A DNA stretch of 63,966 nt from Chitinophagales bacterium (GTDB lineage: Bacteria; Bacteroidota; Bacteroidia; Chitinophagales; Chitinophagaceae): assembly GCA_026931905.1 (NCBI GenBank), contig JAIXLB010000025.1, forward strand, positions 1-63,966, in the 5' to 3' direction. Numbering within the stretch: the first letter of the stretch is position 1; every line of letters begins with the position of its first letter. This document shows, piece after piece, positions 46,744-54,228 of this stretch. Position numbers and translations under genes: made by a program. The notes below the pieces were generated by a model. That model worked only from the letters and a program-made list of their open reading frames with translations. It was not told the origin of the DNA and made no database searches.

Positions 46744-48159
46744 ATGTTTTTTCAACACATATACGATAAAAGCCTGGCACAAGGAAGTTATTTTATAGGC
46801 TGCCAAGCAACAGGCGAGGCAATTGTAATAGATGCAAAACGTGATGTTGATACTTATTTAGAAATTGCTAAACAAAATAATTTTAAAATAACACACATCA
46901 CCGAAACTCATATTCACGCAGATTTTCTTTGTGGTTCAAGAGAGCTAAGTGCTATTACAGGAGCAACCATGTATTTATCTAACGAAGGAGGACCAGATTG
47001 GCAATATGAATTTGAACATATAGGGTTAAAAGATAACGATATTATTAAAGTTGGCAATCTTACTTTACAAGTAATGCACACACCTGGTCATACACCAGAA
47101 AGTATAAGTTTTGTATTAACCGATCATCCTGCAAGCGATAAACCAGTAATGATTTTTACAGGAGATTTTGTTTTTGTTGGAGATATTGGTCGCCCTGATT
47201 TATTAGAAAAAGCTGCGGGTATTAAAGGCACAAAAGAAATAGGAGCAATGCAAATGTTTCAATCATTAAAAAAGTTTGCAGCACTGCCAGAATATGTACA
47301 AGTTTGGTCTGCACATGGTGCAGGATCTGCTTGTGGTAAAGCTTTGGGGGCTGTTCATTCATCTACGGTTGGTTATGAAAAAATTCGTAATTGGGCTTTT
47401 CAATTTAATGAAAATGAAAAAGATTTTATTGCAAATCTTTTAGCCGATCAACCAGAGCCTCCAAAATATTTTGCTATGATGAAGCATTTGAATAAAGTAA
47501 AACGCCCTCTTTTACTTGAAGTTCCCATCCATGTAAAATTAACAGATAAACAATTTTTATCGGCTTATAAAAAAGGCATTAAAATAATTGATACAAGAAA
47601 TAAAATGGATTATGCAAAAGGCTTTATTCCTGGTAGTTTAAATATTCAAGGCAATAATTCTTTTTCAACATGGGCAGGATGGTTATTAAATTATCAAGAG
47701 CAATTTATACTTATTGCTAATGATAATGAAATAGAAGATTTAACCAGAAAACTAATGCGTATTGGTTTAGATAATGTGTATGGCTACATATCTGATGTAA
47801 ATGAAGCTGGTATTGAATTGCAAAGAGCAGATATAATAAATCTTGAAGCATTTAAAACATACATCAACAAAATCAATGTACAAATTGTAGATGTTCGTGG
47901 ATTAACAGAATTTAATACTGCACACATCGAAAATGCCCATCATATTTTTGTAGGAACGCTTCAAAATAATTTAGATAAAATAAGCAAAGACAAAGAAGTA
48001 ATTATTTATTGTCAAGCAGGTGATAGATCTTCTGTTGCTTATTCTTTATTAAAAAGAAATGGATTTAATAATGTAAAAAACTTTGCTGGAGGTATGAATG
48101 AATGGTTGGCACACAATGATCAAAAAATGATTTGCACCAATTCAACATGTCTTAATTAA
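46744..48159 (+). CDS. MBL-fold persulfide dioxygenase-like protein fused to two rhodanese domains
   Basis: 471 residues. MBL domain (1-about 215) with iron-site residues His56, His58, Asp60 (THIHADF), His116 (TPGHTPES), Asp141 (GDFVFVGD) and His191. This is the ETHE1/CstB type, which oxidises persulfide to sulfite with O2. First rhodanese (about 265-350) has ANDNE where the Cys loop should be, so it is inactive. The second (about 365-458) has Cys423 in YCQAGDRSS and should transfer sulfur. The tail CTNSTCLN adds Cys464 and Cys469. The layout is close to staphylococcal CstB. Confidence 0.88.
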   Translation: MFFQHIYDKSLAQGSYFIGCQATGEAIVIDAKRDVDTYLEIAKQNNFKITHITETHIHADFLCGSRELSAITGATMYLSNEGGPDWQYEFEHIGLKDNDIIKVGNLTLQVMHTPGHTPESISFVLTDHPASDKPVMIFTGDFVFVGDIGRPDLLEKAAGIKGTKEIGAMQMFQSLKKFAALPEYVQVWSAHGAGSACGKALGAVHSSTVGYEKIRNWAFQFNENEKDFIANLLADQPEPPKYFAMMKHLNKVKRPLLLEVPIHVKLTDKQFLSAYKKGIKIIDTRNKMDYAKGFIPGSLNIQGNNSFSTWAGWLLNYQEQFILIANDNEIEDLTRKLMRIGLDNVYGYISDVNEAGIELQRADIINLEAFKTYINKINVQIVDVRGLTEFNTAHIENAHHIFVGTLQNNLDKISKDKEVIIYCQAGDRSSVAYSLLKRNGFNNVKNFAGGMNEWLAHNDQKMICTNSTCLN

Positions 48160-48182
48160 TAATTAAAATTTAAAAATAAACA

Positions 48183-48497
48183 ATGGGAATTTTATCAGCA
48201 TTATTTGGCTTTGCCAATAACAGCAAACTAACAGAAGTAATTAAAGAGGATGCATTTTTAGTTGATGTTCGTACACCAGCAGAGTTTGCATCTGGCAGTG
48301 TAAAAGGAGCAACCAATATTCCTTTAGACAAATTGCCAAGCCAGTTAGCAAAATTTAAAAACAAATCAAATATTGTAGTATTTTGCAGAAGTGGTGCACG
48401 CAGTGGTCAAGCAAAAAGCATTTTAGAACAAAATGGGTTTAAAAATGTAATAAATGGCGGCACTTGGCAAAATGTAAACAATGCTGTAAATAATTAA
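48183..48497 (+). CDS. Single-domain rhodanese sulfurtransferase
   Basis: 104 residues: one rhodanese domain with LVDVRTPAEFASG and active Cys68 in FCRSGARSGQ. Carries sulfane sulfur between thiols; a likely partner of the MBL-rhodanese fusion 23 bases upstream. The N-terminal ten residues (GILSALFGF) are hydrophobic but too short to be a signal peptide, so probably cytosolic. Confidence 0.92.
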   Translation: MGILSALFGFANNSKLTEVIKEDAFLVDVRTPAEFASGSVKGATNIPLDKLPSQLAKFKNKSNIVVFCRSGARSGQAKSILEQNGFKNVINGGTWQNVNNAVNN

Positions 48498-48507
48498 ATA
48501 ACAAAGA

Positions 48508-49110
48508 GTGGTACAATTAAACAACAATGAAATATTAACCAAAGAGTTTTGGAACAATCGTTGGGAAAACAAACAAACAGGTTGGGATATTGGTTATGCT
48601 TCTCCAGCTATAGAAGCTTATTTTAATCAATACCCCAATAAAGAATGTGCTATTTTAATTCCAGGTTGTGGCAATGCTTACGAAGCAGCATTTTTACTAA
48701 ATGCAGGATTTAAAAATATTTCATTGATTGATATTGCACCCAAAGCTGTTGAAGGGCTTCAACAAAAGTTTGGCAATAATCCAGAAATAAAAATTTATTG
48801 TGAAGATTTTTTTGACCATCAACACAAGTACGACATCATTGTTGAGCAAACTTTTTTCTGCACTTTTTTACCCGAACAAAGAAAAAAATATGTCAATAAG
48901 GCAAGTTCATTATTAAATAATCATGGAAAAATTATTGGCGTACTGTTTGATAAAATTTTTGAACAACAAGGTCCGCCATTTGGAGGTAATGATTTAGAAT
49001 ATAAAGAAGCTTTTGAACCCTTGTTTGTTATTAAAAAAATGGATAAATGTTATAACAGCATTTCTCCACGAGCAGGCAGTGAATTTTTTATTAACTTAAT
49101 AAAAAAATAA
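48508..49110 (+). CDS. TPMT-family SAM-dependent methyltransferase
   Basis: 200 residues from a GTG start. Thiopurine-methyltransferase-like: EFWNNRWENKQTGWDIGYASPAI at the N-terminus (quoted within limits: NRWENKQTGWDIG), SAM motif ILIPGCGNAYEA, LIDIAPKAV, and FFCTFLPEQRKKY. Bacterial TPMT homologues methylate thiols or selenium/tellurium compounds. Inside a sulfur operon it may S-methylate sulfide or persulfides; that is inference. Ends one base into the next start. Confidence 0.87.
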   Translation: MVQLNNNEILTKEFWNNRWENKQTGWDIGYASPAIEAYFNQYPNKECAILIPGCGNAYEAAFLLNAGFKNISLIDIAPKAVEGLQQKFGNNPEIKIYCEDFFDHQHKYDIIVEQTFFCTFLPEQRKKYVNKASSLLNNHGKIIGVLFDKIFEQQGPPFGGNDLEYKEAFEPLFVIKKMDKCYNSISPRAGSEFFINLIKK

Positions 49111-49361
49111 TGATACAAAAATTTCTAAGCGGTTGGAGTTTTATGCGTTTGCTACGTTTAACATTAGGCATAGCAATTATTGTACAGGGTGCAATGGTTA
49201 AAGATTGGTTGTTTATTGCTCTGGGTGCATTGTTTTCTTTAATGCCTATATTTAATATAGGTTGTTGTGGTGCATCTTCTTGCAACACCAATTATCAAAA
49301 CAACAACGCAAAAACTGTTGATGAAATAAGTTTTGAAGAAATTAAATCCGAGCAAAAATGA
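49110..49361 (+). CDS. Small membrane protein with a Cys-rich tail
   Basis: 83 residues. Two hydrophobic segments (about 14-28 and 33-50) in the DUF2892-like style, followed by GCCGASSC, three Cys in eight residues, and an acidic tail. The Cys group would lie close to the membrane. It overlaps the methyltransferase stop by one base and the next gene by four. Family not firmly recognised; a membrane acceptor or carrier of sulfane sulfur is possible. Confidence 0.7.
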   Translation: MIQKFLSGWSFMRLLRLTLGIAIIVQGAMVKDWLFIALGALFSLMPIFNIGCCGASSCNTNYQNNNAKTVDEISFEEIKSEQK

Positions 49362-49567
49362 ATCGTTTAATTAAAAATAATTTATTAGCAATCATAGGAA
49401 TTCCTTTGGGTGCAATTGGAGGTTTTTTGTATTGGAAATTAGTAGGCTGCAATTCTGGCACATGTGCTATAACCTCAAACCCTGTAAATAGCACTATTTA
49501 TGGTGCAGTAATGGGGGCTTTGGTTCTTTCATTATTTCAAAAAAATAAAAAAGAAAAAGAAGTATGA
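49358..49567 (+). CDS. DUF6132-like small membrane protein
   Basis: 69 residues with two hydrophobic segments (about 8-28 and 44-60) flanking [21 protein letters not shown], a motif I associate with DUF6132 proteins. The two Cys are CNSGTC. Four-base overlaps (ATGA) on both sides show tight coupling with its neighbours. Function unknown; the repeated presence next to thioredoxin points to a redox or sulfur role. Confidence 0.72.
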   Translation: MNRLIKNNLLAIIGIPLGAIGGFLYWKLVGCNSGTCAITSNPVNSTIYGAVMGALVLSLFQKNKKEKEV

Positions 49568-49857
49568 CTTTTAGTGAAATGATACAGCAAGACAAACCCG
49601 TATTGGTAGATTTTTTTGCAACATGGTGTGGTCCTTGTAAAATGATGACACCTGTTTTAGAAGATGTAAAAAAACGTGTAGGCGAAACAGCAAGCATTGT
49701 AAAAATTGATGTAGATAAAAATCCACAAGCTGCAGCAGCATATCAAATAAGTGGTGTACCAACATTAATTTTGTTTAAAAATGGAAAACAAATTTGGCGA
49801 CAATCAGGTGTTGTGCCTGCTACAGAATTAGAAAAACTAATTATTGCAAATAAATAA
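49564..49857 (+). CDS. Thioredoxin
   Basis: 97 residues, a minimal thioredoxin: [16 protein letters not shown] with Cys22 and Cys25, [11 protein letters not shown], and cis-Pro in [13 protein letters not shown]. No signal peptide, so cytosolic. Likely electron donor for the 1-Cys peroxiredoxin, OsmC or rhodaneses encoded in the same run. Last gene before the hairpin at 49897. Confidence 0.95.
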   Translation: MTFSEMIQQDKPVLVDFFATWCGPCKMMTPVLEDVKKRVGETASIVKIDVDKNPQAAAAYQISGVPTLILFKNGKQIWRQSGVVPATELEKLIIANK

Positions 49858-49896
49858 CTATCTTTAAAAAAATTTCGATACCCCCTATATAAAATG

Positions 49897-49925
49897 AGGC
49901 TGCCTTTTATGGCAGCCTTGTTGAT
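49897..49925 (+). terminator. Terminator of the sulfur/redox operon
   Basis: AGGCTGCC (49897-49904), loop TTTTAT, GGCAGCCT (49911-49918), then a T-rich TGTTGATTT. An eight-bp GC-rich stem 40 bases after the thioredoxin stop, separating the two blocks of the island. Confidence 0.8.
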
Positions 49926-49962
49926 TTATGAGATATATTGTAGTTTTTTCCTTAAATAATAA

Positions 49963-50002
49963 AAGTATTTAGATACTTCTATTGATGTCCTTGCTATCTT
50001 CG
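49963..50002 (+). promoter_or_regulatory. Palindromic operator plus -7 box ahead of the RIC operon
   Basis: AAGTAT (49963-49968) and ATACTT (49973-49978) form an inverted repeat with a 4-base spacer. Sixteen bases later lies TATCTTCG (49995-50002), a one-mismatch TAnnTTTG box. The palindrome covers the -33 position, where a bound repressor would block polymerase, and no TTTG is present there. The likely ligand is the Rrf2 protein encoded at the end of this operon; NsrR-type sites in other phyla are similar AT-rich palindromes. Start near 50009 gives a leader of about 23 bases. Confidence 0.6.
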
Positions 50003-50031
50003 CAATATTATTTAACTTAAAAAATTTTTTG

Positions 50032-50991
50032 ATGAACACAGCTACTGAAAATATTCTAAATGTAACCTTGCTTGAGCCAAGAGTAAAGCACCCAACCATT
50101 TTTGCCAAATTTGATGAATTAAATGAAGGCGAAACTTTAATCATTCACAACGACCACGACCCCAAACCATTGTACTATCAATTATTAGGACAAAGAGGAA
50201 ATATTTTTACTTGGGATTATCTTGAATCGGGTCCAGAATGGTGGAAAATAAAAATTTCTAAACGTATATTGAGCGAAAACAATGAAACATTGGGAGAAAT
50301 TGTTGCTAATGATTTTCGTACTGCAGAAATTTTTAAAAAATACGAATTAGATTTTTGCTGCGATGGTAAAAAAACTGTTCGTGAAGCTTGTGCAGATAAA
50401 GGAGTAGATTATAAATTGGTAGAAGAAGATTTACAACATGTAGATACAGTTGTTGCCTCTCGTCCTTTGCCTTACAACGAATGGGGTTTAGATTTTTTAG
50501 CAGATTACATTGTAAATACACACCATACTTATGTGAGAAAAACGGTTCCAGATTTAAGAAAATATGCAGCCAAAGTTGCTCAAGTGCACGGTGGTAATCA
50601 TCCAGAGTTATTGGAAATTTATGCTATTGTAGAAGAAGTGGGTACAGAGTTATTGAACCATGCAGTAAAAGAAGAAAGAGTTGTATTTCCTTATATCAAA
50701 GAAATTTATGCGGCAAAAATTAATGGCACACCTTTACAACAAAATGCTTCTTTAGGTTCTGTAAGAGGTCCTATAAACTTAATGGAAATGGAGCATGAAG
50801 TTGTAGGAAGAAGTGTAGATAAAATAAGAGAAATTAGCAACAACTATGCTTTACCAGAAGATGCTTGTGCCAGCTATAGTTTGTTGTACAAAATGCTGGA
50901 AGAATTTGAGGACGATTTACATGTCCATGTACATTTAGAAAATAATATTTTATTTCCTAAGGCATTAGAAATAGAAAAACAGTTGAATTAA
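50032..50991 (+). CDS. RIC/ScdA-type iron-sulfur repair protein with N-terminal DUF2249
   Basis: 319 residues from ATG 50032 (the TTG three bases earlier is not needed). Three parts: DUF2249 (about 1-85; LLEPRVKHPTIFAKFDEL, WDYLESGPEWWKI), ScdA_N/DUF542 (about 90-140; TLGEIVANDF, ELDFCCDGKKT with the double Cys), and a di-iron hemerythrin domain (about 160-318) with His in VNTHHTYVRK, HGGNHPEL, NHAVKEERVVFP, MEHEVVG and HVHLENNILFP. YtfE/ScdA proteins repair or remove nitrosylated iron centres under NO stress. Fusion to DUF2249 is an added module. Confidence 0.92.
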   Translation: MNTATENILNVTLLEPRVKHPTIFAKFDELNEGETLIIHNDHDPKPLYYQLLGQRGNIFTWDYLESGPEWWKIKISKRILSENNETLGEIVANDFRTAEIFKKYELDFCCDGKKTVREACADKGVDYKLVEEDLQHVDTVVASRPLPYNEWGLDFLADYIVNTHHTYVRKTVPDLRKYAAKVAQVHGGNHPELLEIYAIVEEVGTELLNHAVKEERVVFPYIKEIYAAKINGTPLQQNASLGSVRGPINLMEMEHEVVGRSVDKIREISNNYALPEDACASYSLLYKMLEEFEDDLHVHVHLENNILFPKALEIEKQLN

Positions 50992-51004
50992 AATAAAGAC
51001 ACCA

Positions 51005-51328
51005 ATGAAAAACAAAATTATTTCAGACTCACTTGAGTGGAACGAAGGAAAAGTAAAAGGATTTTTTGGAAAAGATTTTATTAACGCAACCAATGGTACT
51101 GTAAAATTAGTAAAGGTTGCACCACATCAAAAATATCCTGTACACAAGCATCCTGATAAAATGGAATATGCCTATGTAGTACAAGGAAATCCTGCATTTT
51201 TTATAGAAGATACTTTACACTCAAGTGAGGCTGGTAATTTTTTTATTTTTCCAGCCAATGCTCATCATGCTATAGAAAATAATACAGATGAAGATTGTAT
51301 AATGATAATAGGTTCTATTAAACAATAA
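51005..51328 (+). CDS. Small cupin-domain protein
   Basis: 107 residues, one cupin barrel: KYPVHKHPDKMEYAYVVQG with the two His and Glu, then FFIFPANAHHAI with the last His pair. Binds a metal, probably Fe, Zn or Ni. 13 bases after the RIC gene and two bases before the next. Substrate unknown; a sensor or dioxygenase-like role in NO or sulfur stress is possible. Confidence 0.87.
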   Translation: MKNKIISDSLEWNEGKVKGFFGKDFINATNGTVKLVKVAPHQKYPVHKHPDKMEYAYVVQGNPAFFIEDTLHSSEAGNFFIFPANAHHAIENNTDEDCIMIIGSIKQ

Positions 51329-51330
51329 CG

Positions 51331-52143
51331 ATGATAAAAATAAATGCCAATACAAGAATATCAACTATTTTAAAAGCTCATCCAAGTGCATTAGAAGCAA
51401 TCATTAGTATTTCATCTAAATTTAATAAACTACGCAACCCACTTTTACGAAAGCTAATGGCAGCAAGAACTTCTATTGCTATGGCAAGCAAAATTGGCGG
51501 CGTAACAGCAGATGATTTTTTTAAAAAATTACAGCCGCTTGGCTTTGAAATTGAAAAAGATAGTAAAGAAGAAGCCATACTAATTCAAAATAATTTACCC
51601 GAATTTTTAATCAATATTTCTAAAGATAAAATAACCACTTTAGATGTGCGGCCTGTAATTAATGAAGGACACGATCCCTTTAATACAATTATACAAGCAG
51701 TAAAAAAAATTAATGAAGGAGAGGTATTAAAATTGATTAATAGTTTTGAGCCAGCTCCCTTAATTCCTATTTTAAACAAACAAGGTTTTGACTCTTTTGT
51801 AGAAGTAGAAAGTGATGAAGTAATTAATACTTATTTTTTTAAGAAAGATAGTTCAAATATTAAAGAGCCTGAAAAAATTGCAAACTCAGACGATTGGCAA
51901 ACGGTTTTAAATAAATTCAACAATAATGTAGTAACAATAGATGTAAGACATTTAGAAATGCCTTTGCCCATGCTTACTATATTAGACGAATTAGAAAAAC
52001 TGCCAGCAGATAAAGCATTGTTCGTTTATCATAAAAGAATACCTGTTTTTCTTTTACCAGAATTAAAAGAAAAAGGTTTTGAGTATCGTGCAAATGAAAT
52101 TGCAGATGGCGAAGTTCATTTATTGATTTTTAAAGAAGTTTAA
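51331..52143 (+). CDS. DUF1858 plus two DUF2249 domains
   Basis: 270 residues. N-terminal DUF1858 (about 1-65; INANTRISTILKAHPSALEAI), then two DUF2249 modules: about 95-165 (LDVRPVINEGHDPFNTII, EPAPLIPILNKQGFDSFVEV) and about 195-268 (IDVRHLEMPLPMLTIL, KRIPVFLLPELKEKGFEYRAN). DUF2249 has a TusA-like fold, a family that carries sulfur, but here without an obvious TusA Cys. The same domain is fused to the RIC protein two genes upstream. Likely an adaptor for iron-sulfur or NO work. Confidence 0.85.
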   Translation: MIKINANTRISTILKAHPSALEAIISISSKFNKLRNPLLRKLMAARTSIAMASKIGGVTADDFFKKLQPLGFEIEKDSKEEAILIQNNLPEFLINISKDKITTLDVRPVINEGHDPFNTIIQAVKKINEGEVLKLINSFEPAPLIPILNKQGFDSFVEVESDEVINTYFFKKDSSNIKEPEKIANSDDWQTVLNKFNNNVVTIDVRHLEMPLPMLTILDELEKLPADKALFVYHKRIPVFLLPELKEKGFEYRANEIADGEVHLLIFKEV

Positions 52144-52147
52144 AAAA

Positions 52148-53440
52148 ATGTTTCCTGGTTTTTCTAATTCATCTATTGCAAAAACTACTTCTTATAAAGT
52201 AGTGTTGCCTTTTTATTTATATGCAGCATTTTCTTTTATTGCTGCTACCATTTTATTATTTGTTTCTTCCAATTCTTTTTTATCTCATTTTTTTGAACCA
52301 AAAGTTTTGGCTGTAACACATGCGGTTGCCTTAGGTTGGGGCACAATGATAATCTTAGGAGCAAGCCATCAGTTAGTGCCTGTATTAATTGAGGGCGAAT
52401 TGTATAGTAATAAATTGGCTTACACTTCTTTTGTTTTATCTGCCATTGGTATTCCTTTATTAATTTATGGTTTTTATGTTTTTGATATGGGTAGTCCTGC
52501 AAAATGGGGAGGAAGATTTGTAGTGCTTTCTATACTTGCATATTTAATAAACGTTGCTATAAGCATTAAAAAAAGTAAAAAAGAAAATATTCATGCAGTT
52601 TTTGTTTTTACTGCTGTAATTTGGTTATTTATTACTGTGTCATTGGGGTTGGCATTGGTATATAATTTTACTTATACTTTTATTCCACACGATTCTGTAC
52701 ATTATTTACCACTACATGCACACATTGGTATTATAGGTTGGTTTTTATTGTTAGTTATTGGTGTTGGTTCGAGATTAATACCAATGTTTTTAATTTCAAA
52801 ATACAAAAATACAAAAATACTTTGGGCAATTTATATTTTGATAAATGTGGCTTTGCTTTCATTCATTCTTATTTTTTATTTTTTACCCATTACGCTTTCA
52901 TTCATTCCCAATATTTTACTTTTAGCTTCTATCGTTTTATTTATTTTTTACTGCTTTGCTGCTTATAAACAAAGAATAAGAAAGCAGGTTGATGAACAAG
53001 TAAAACTATCGCTGCTTTCTACATTATTAATGGCAATACCAATTATTTTATTATTTATCATTATAGCCGTTTTTGTAAAAAAAGATGCTATCAATTATCA
53101 CGAAACAATAGCCTATGGTTTTGTTATTTTCTTTGGATGGATAACAGCTATTATTCTTGGAATGACTTTTAAAACAATGCCATTTATTGTTTGGAATAAA
53201 AATTATCATAAACGCAGCAGCATGGGCAAAACACCTAATCCAAAAGATTTATTCAGCAATATTGTTTTTAAATGGATGGCAGTAGCCTATTTATTGGGTT
53301 TTGCTATTTTTTTAATAGGATTGTTAATTCCTAATTCATTGTTATTAAAACCAGGTGCTGCGTTATTACTTATTGCAGCAGTATTATATAATTGGAATGT
53401 ATTTAAAATGTTGTATCATAAACCGAAAAAAAATGATTAA
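52148..53440 (+). CDS. 12-helix His-rich membrane protein, heme-copper oxidase subunit I/NnrS-like
   Basis: 430 residues with about twelve hydrophobic segments. Conserved-looking His sit in helices: THAVALGWGTMIILGASHQLVP (first pair), LPLHAHIGIIGWF (second pair) and NYHETIAYGF (third), a spacing reminiscent of heme ligands in cytochrome oxidase subunit I or NnrS. No CuB-type full ligand set could be identified with certainty. In this operon, between DUF2249 and a MIP18 protein, an NO-binding or NO-handling heme membrane protein is the best reading. Overlaps the next gene by eight bases. Confidence 0.65.
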   Translation: MFPGFSNSSIAKTTSYKVVLPFYLYAAFSFIAATILLFVSSNSFLSHFFEPKVLAVTHAVALGWGTMIILGASHQLVPVLIEGELYSNKLAYTSFVLSAIGIPLLIYGFYVFDMGSPAKWGGRFVVLSILAYLINVAISIKKSKKENIHAVFVFTAVIWLFITVSLGLALVYNFTYTFIPHDSVHYLPLHAHIGIIGWFLLLVIGVGSRLIPMFLISKYKNTKILWAIYILINVALLSFILIFYFLPITLSFIPNILLLASIVLFIFYCFAAYKQRIRKQVDEQVKLSLLSTLLMAIPIILLFIIIAVFVKKDAINYHETIAYGFVIFFGWITAIILGMTFKTMPFIVWNKNYHKRSSMGKTPNPKDLFSNIVFKWMAVAYLLGFAIFLIGLLIPNSLLLKPGAALLLIAAVLYNWNVFKMLYHKPKKND

Positions 53441-53759
53441 CGTAAAAACAAATAACGAATTAAAATGCAATATTGCTTTAGCAGATTTGTATAATGTAGA
53501 TGACCCAGAAATTGGTTTAAATGTGGTTGATTTGGGTTTAATTTATGAATTAAATTTTGACGAAGAAACCAATATGCTAACCTGCACCATGACCTTAACT
53601 ACAGAGTTTTGCCCTATGGGAGAATCTATTACAGACAATGTAAGACAATCGTTGCAACAAACCTGTGGCGATTACAACATAAATGTAAATTTAATTTTTG
53701 AACCCCCTTGGAGCATGGAAATGATTTCAGAGGAAGGTCGTACATTTTTAGGTAGATAA
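53433..53759 (+). CDS. MIP18/DUF59 iron-sulfur assembly protein (SufT-like)
   Basis: 108 residues from ATG 53433; a longer frame from 53355 lies inside the previous gene. DUF59 core DPEIGLNVVDLGLIYEL, then MTLTTEFCPMGESI with the conserved Cys, and EPPWSMEMISEEGRTFLG at the end. These proteins help Fe-S cluster maturation. Eight-base overlap with the membrane gene and one base before the Rrf2 gene. Confidence 0.92.
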   Translation: MINVKTNNELKCNIALADLYNVDDPEIGLNVVDLGLIYELNFDEETNMLTCTMTLTTEFCPMGESITDNVRQSLQQTCGDYNINVNLIFEPPWSMEMISEEGRTFLGR

Positions 53760-53760
53760 T

Positions 53761-54195
53761 ATGATGTTGAGTTTAAGCTGTAAAGCAGCTATTAAAGCTG
53801 TAATTTTTCTTGGTTCAAGATTTGAATCAGGAGAGAAATATAGTGTAATAGAAATTGCCAACCACATTAACGAAAACGAACACACCATTGGAAAAATTTT
53901 ACAAAAATTAGTTAAGCATTCAATTATACTTAGCTCTAAAGGACCTTTAGGAGGATTTTATATTTCTGAAAAACAAATAAACCAACCTATCATAAAAGTA
54001 GTAGAAGCTATAGATGGTAAAACTATTTTTCAGCAATGTGGTTTAGGATTAGAAAAGTGTTCTGAAAAACACCCTTGCCCTTTTCATGATGATTTTAAGC
54101 CCATAAGAGATGAGTTTAAAAAAATGTGTGAAGAAAAAAGAATTAAAGATTTGTATAAAAACGTAAAAGAAGGACTGTCGTTTTTAAAAAATTAA
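53761..54195 (+). CDS. Rrf2-family Fe-S transcriptional regulator (NsrR/IscR-like)
   Basis: 144 residues. Winged helix: YSVIEIANHINENEHTIGKILQKL as recognition region and SSKGPLGGFYIS as wing. The sensor loop has Cys93, Cys100 and Cys106 (CGLGLEKC then HPCPF), three Cys fit for a [2Fe-2S] or [4Fe-4S] cluster as in NsrR and IscR. Being the last gene of the NO/Fe-S operon, it is probably its autoregulator through the palindrome at 49963-49978. Converges on the FkbM gene. Confidence 0.92.
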   Translation: MMLSLSCKAAIKAVIFLGSRFESGEKYSVIEIANHINENEHTIGKILQKLVKHSIILSSKGPLGGFYISEKQINQPIIKVVEAIDGKTIFQQCGLGLEKCSEKHPCPFHDDFKPIRDEFKKMCEEKRIKDLYKNVKEGLSFLKN

Positions 54196-54228
54196 AGCAT
54201 ACCAATTGATAATAAGAAAAACCCTTGT

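Noticed and set aside
53355..53432. Extended start for the MIP18/DUF59 gene
   Set aside because: The extra residues are an out-of-frame reading of the upstream membrane protein gene; ATG 53433 fits the family length.
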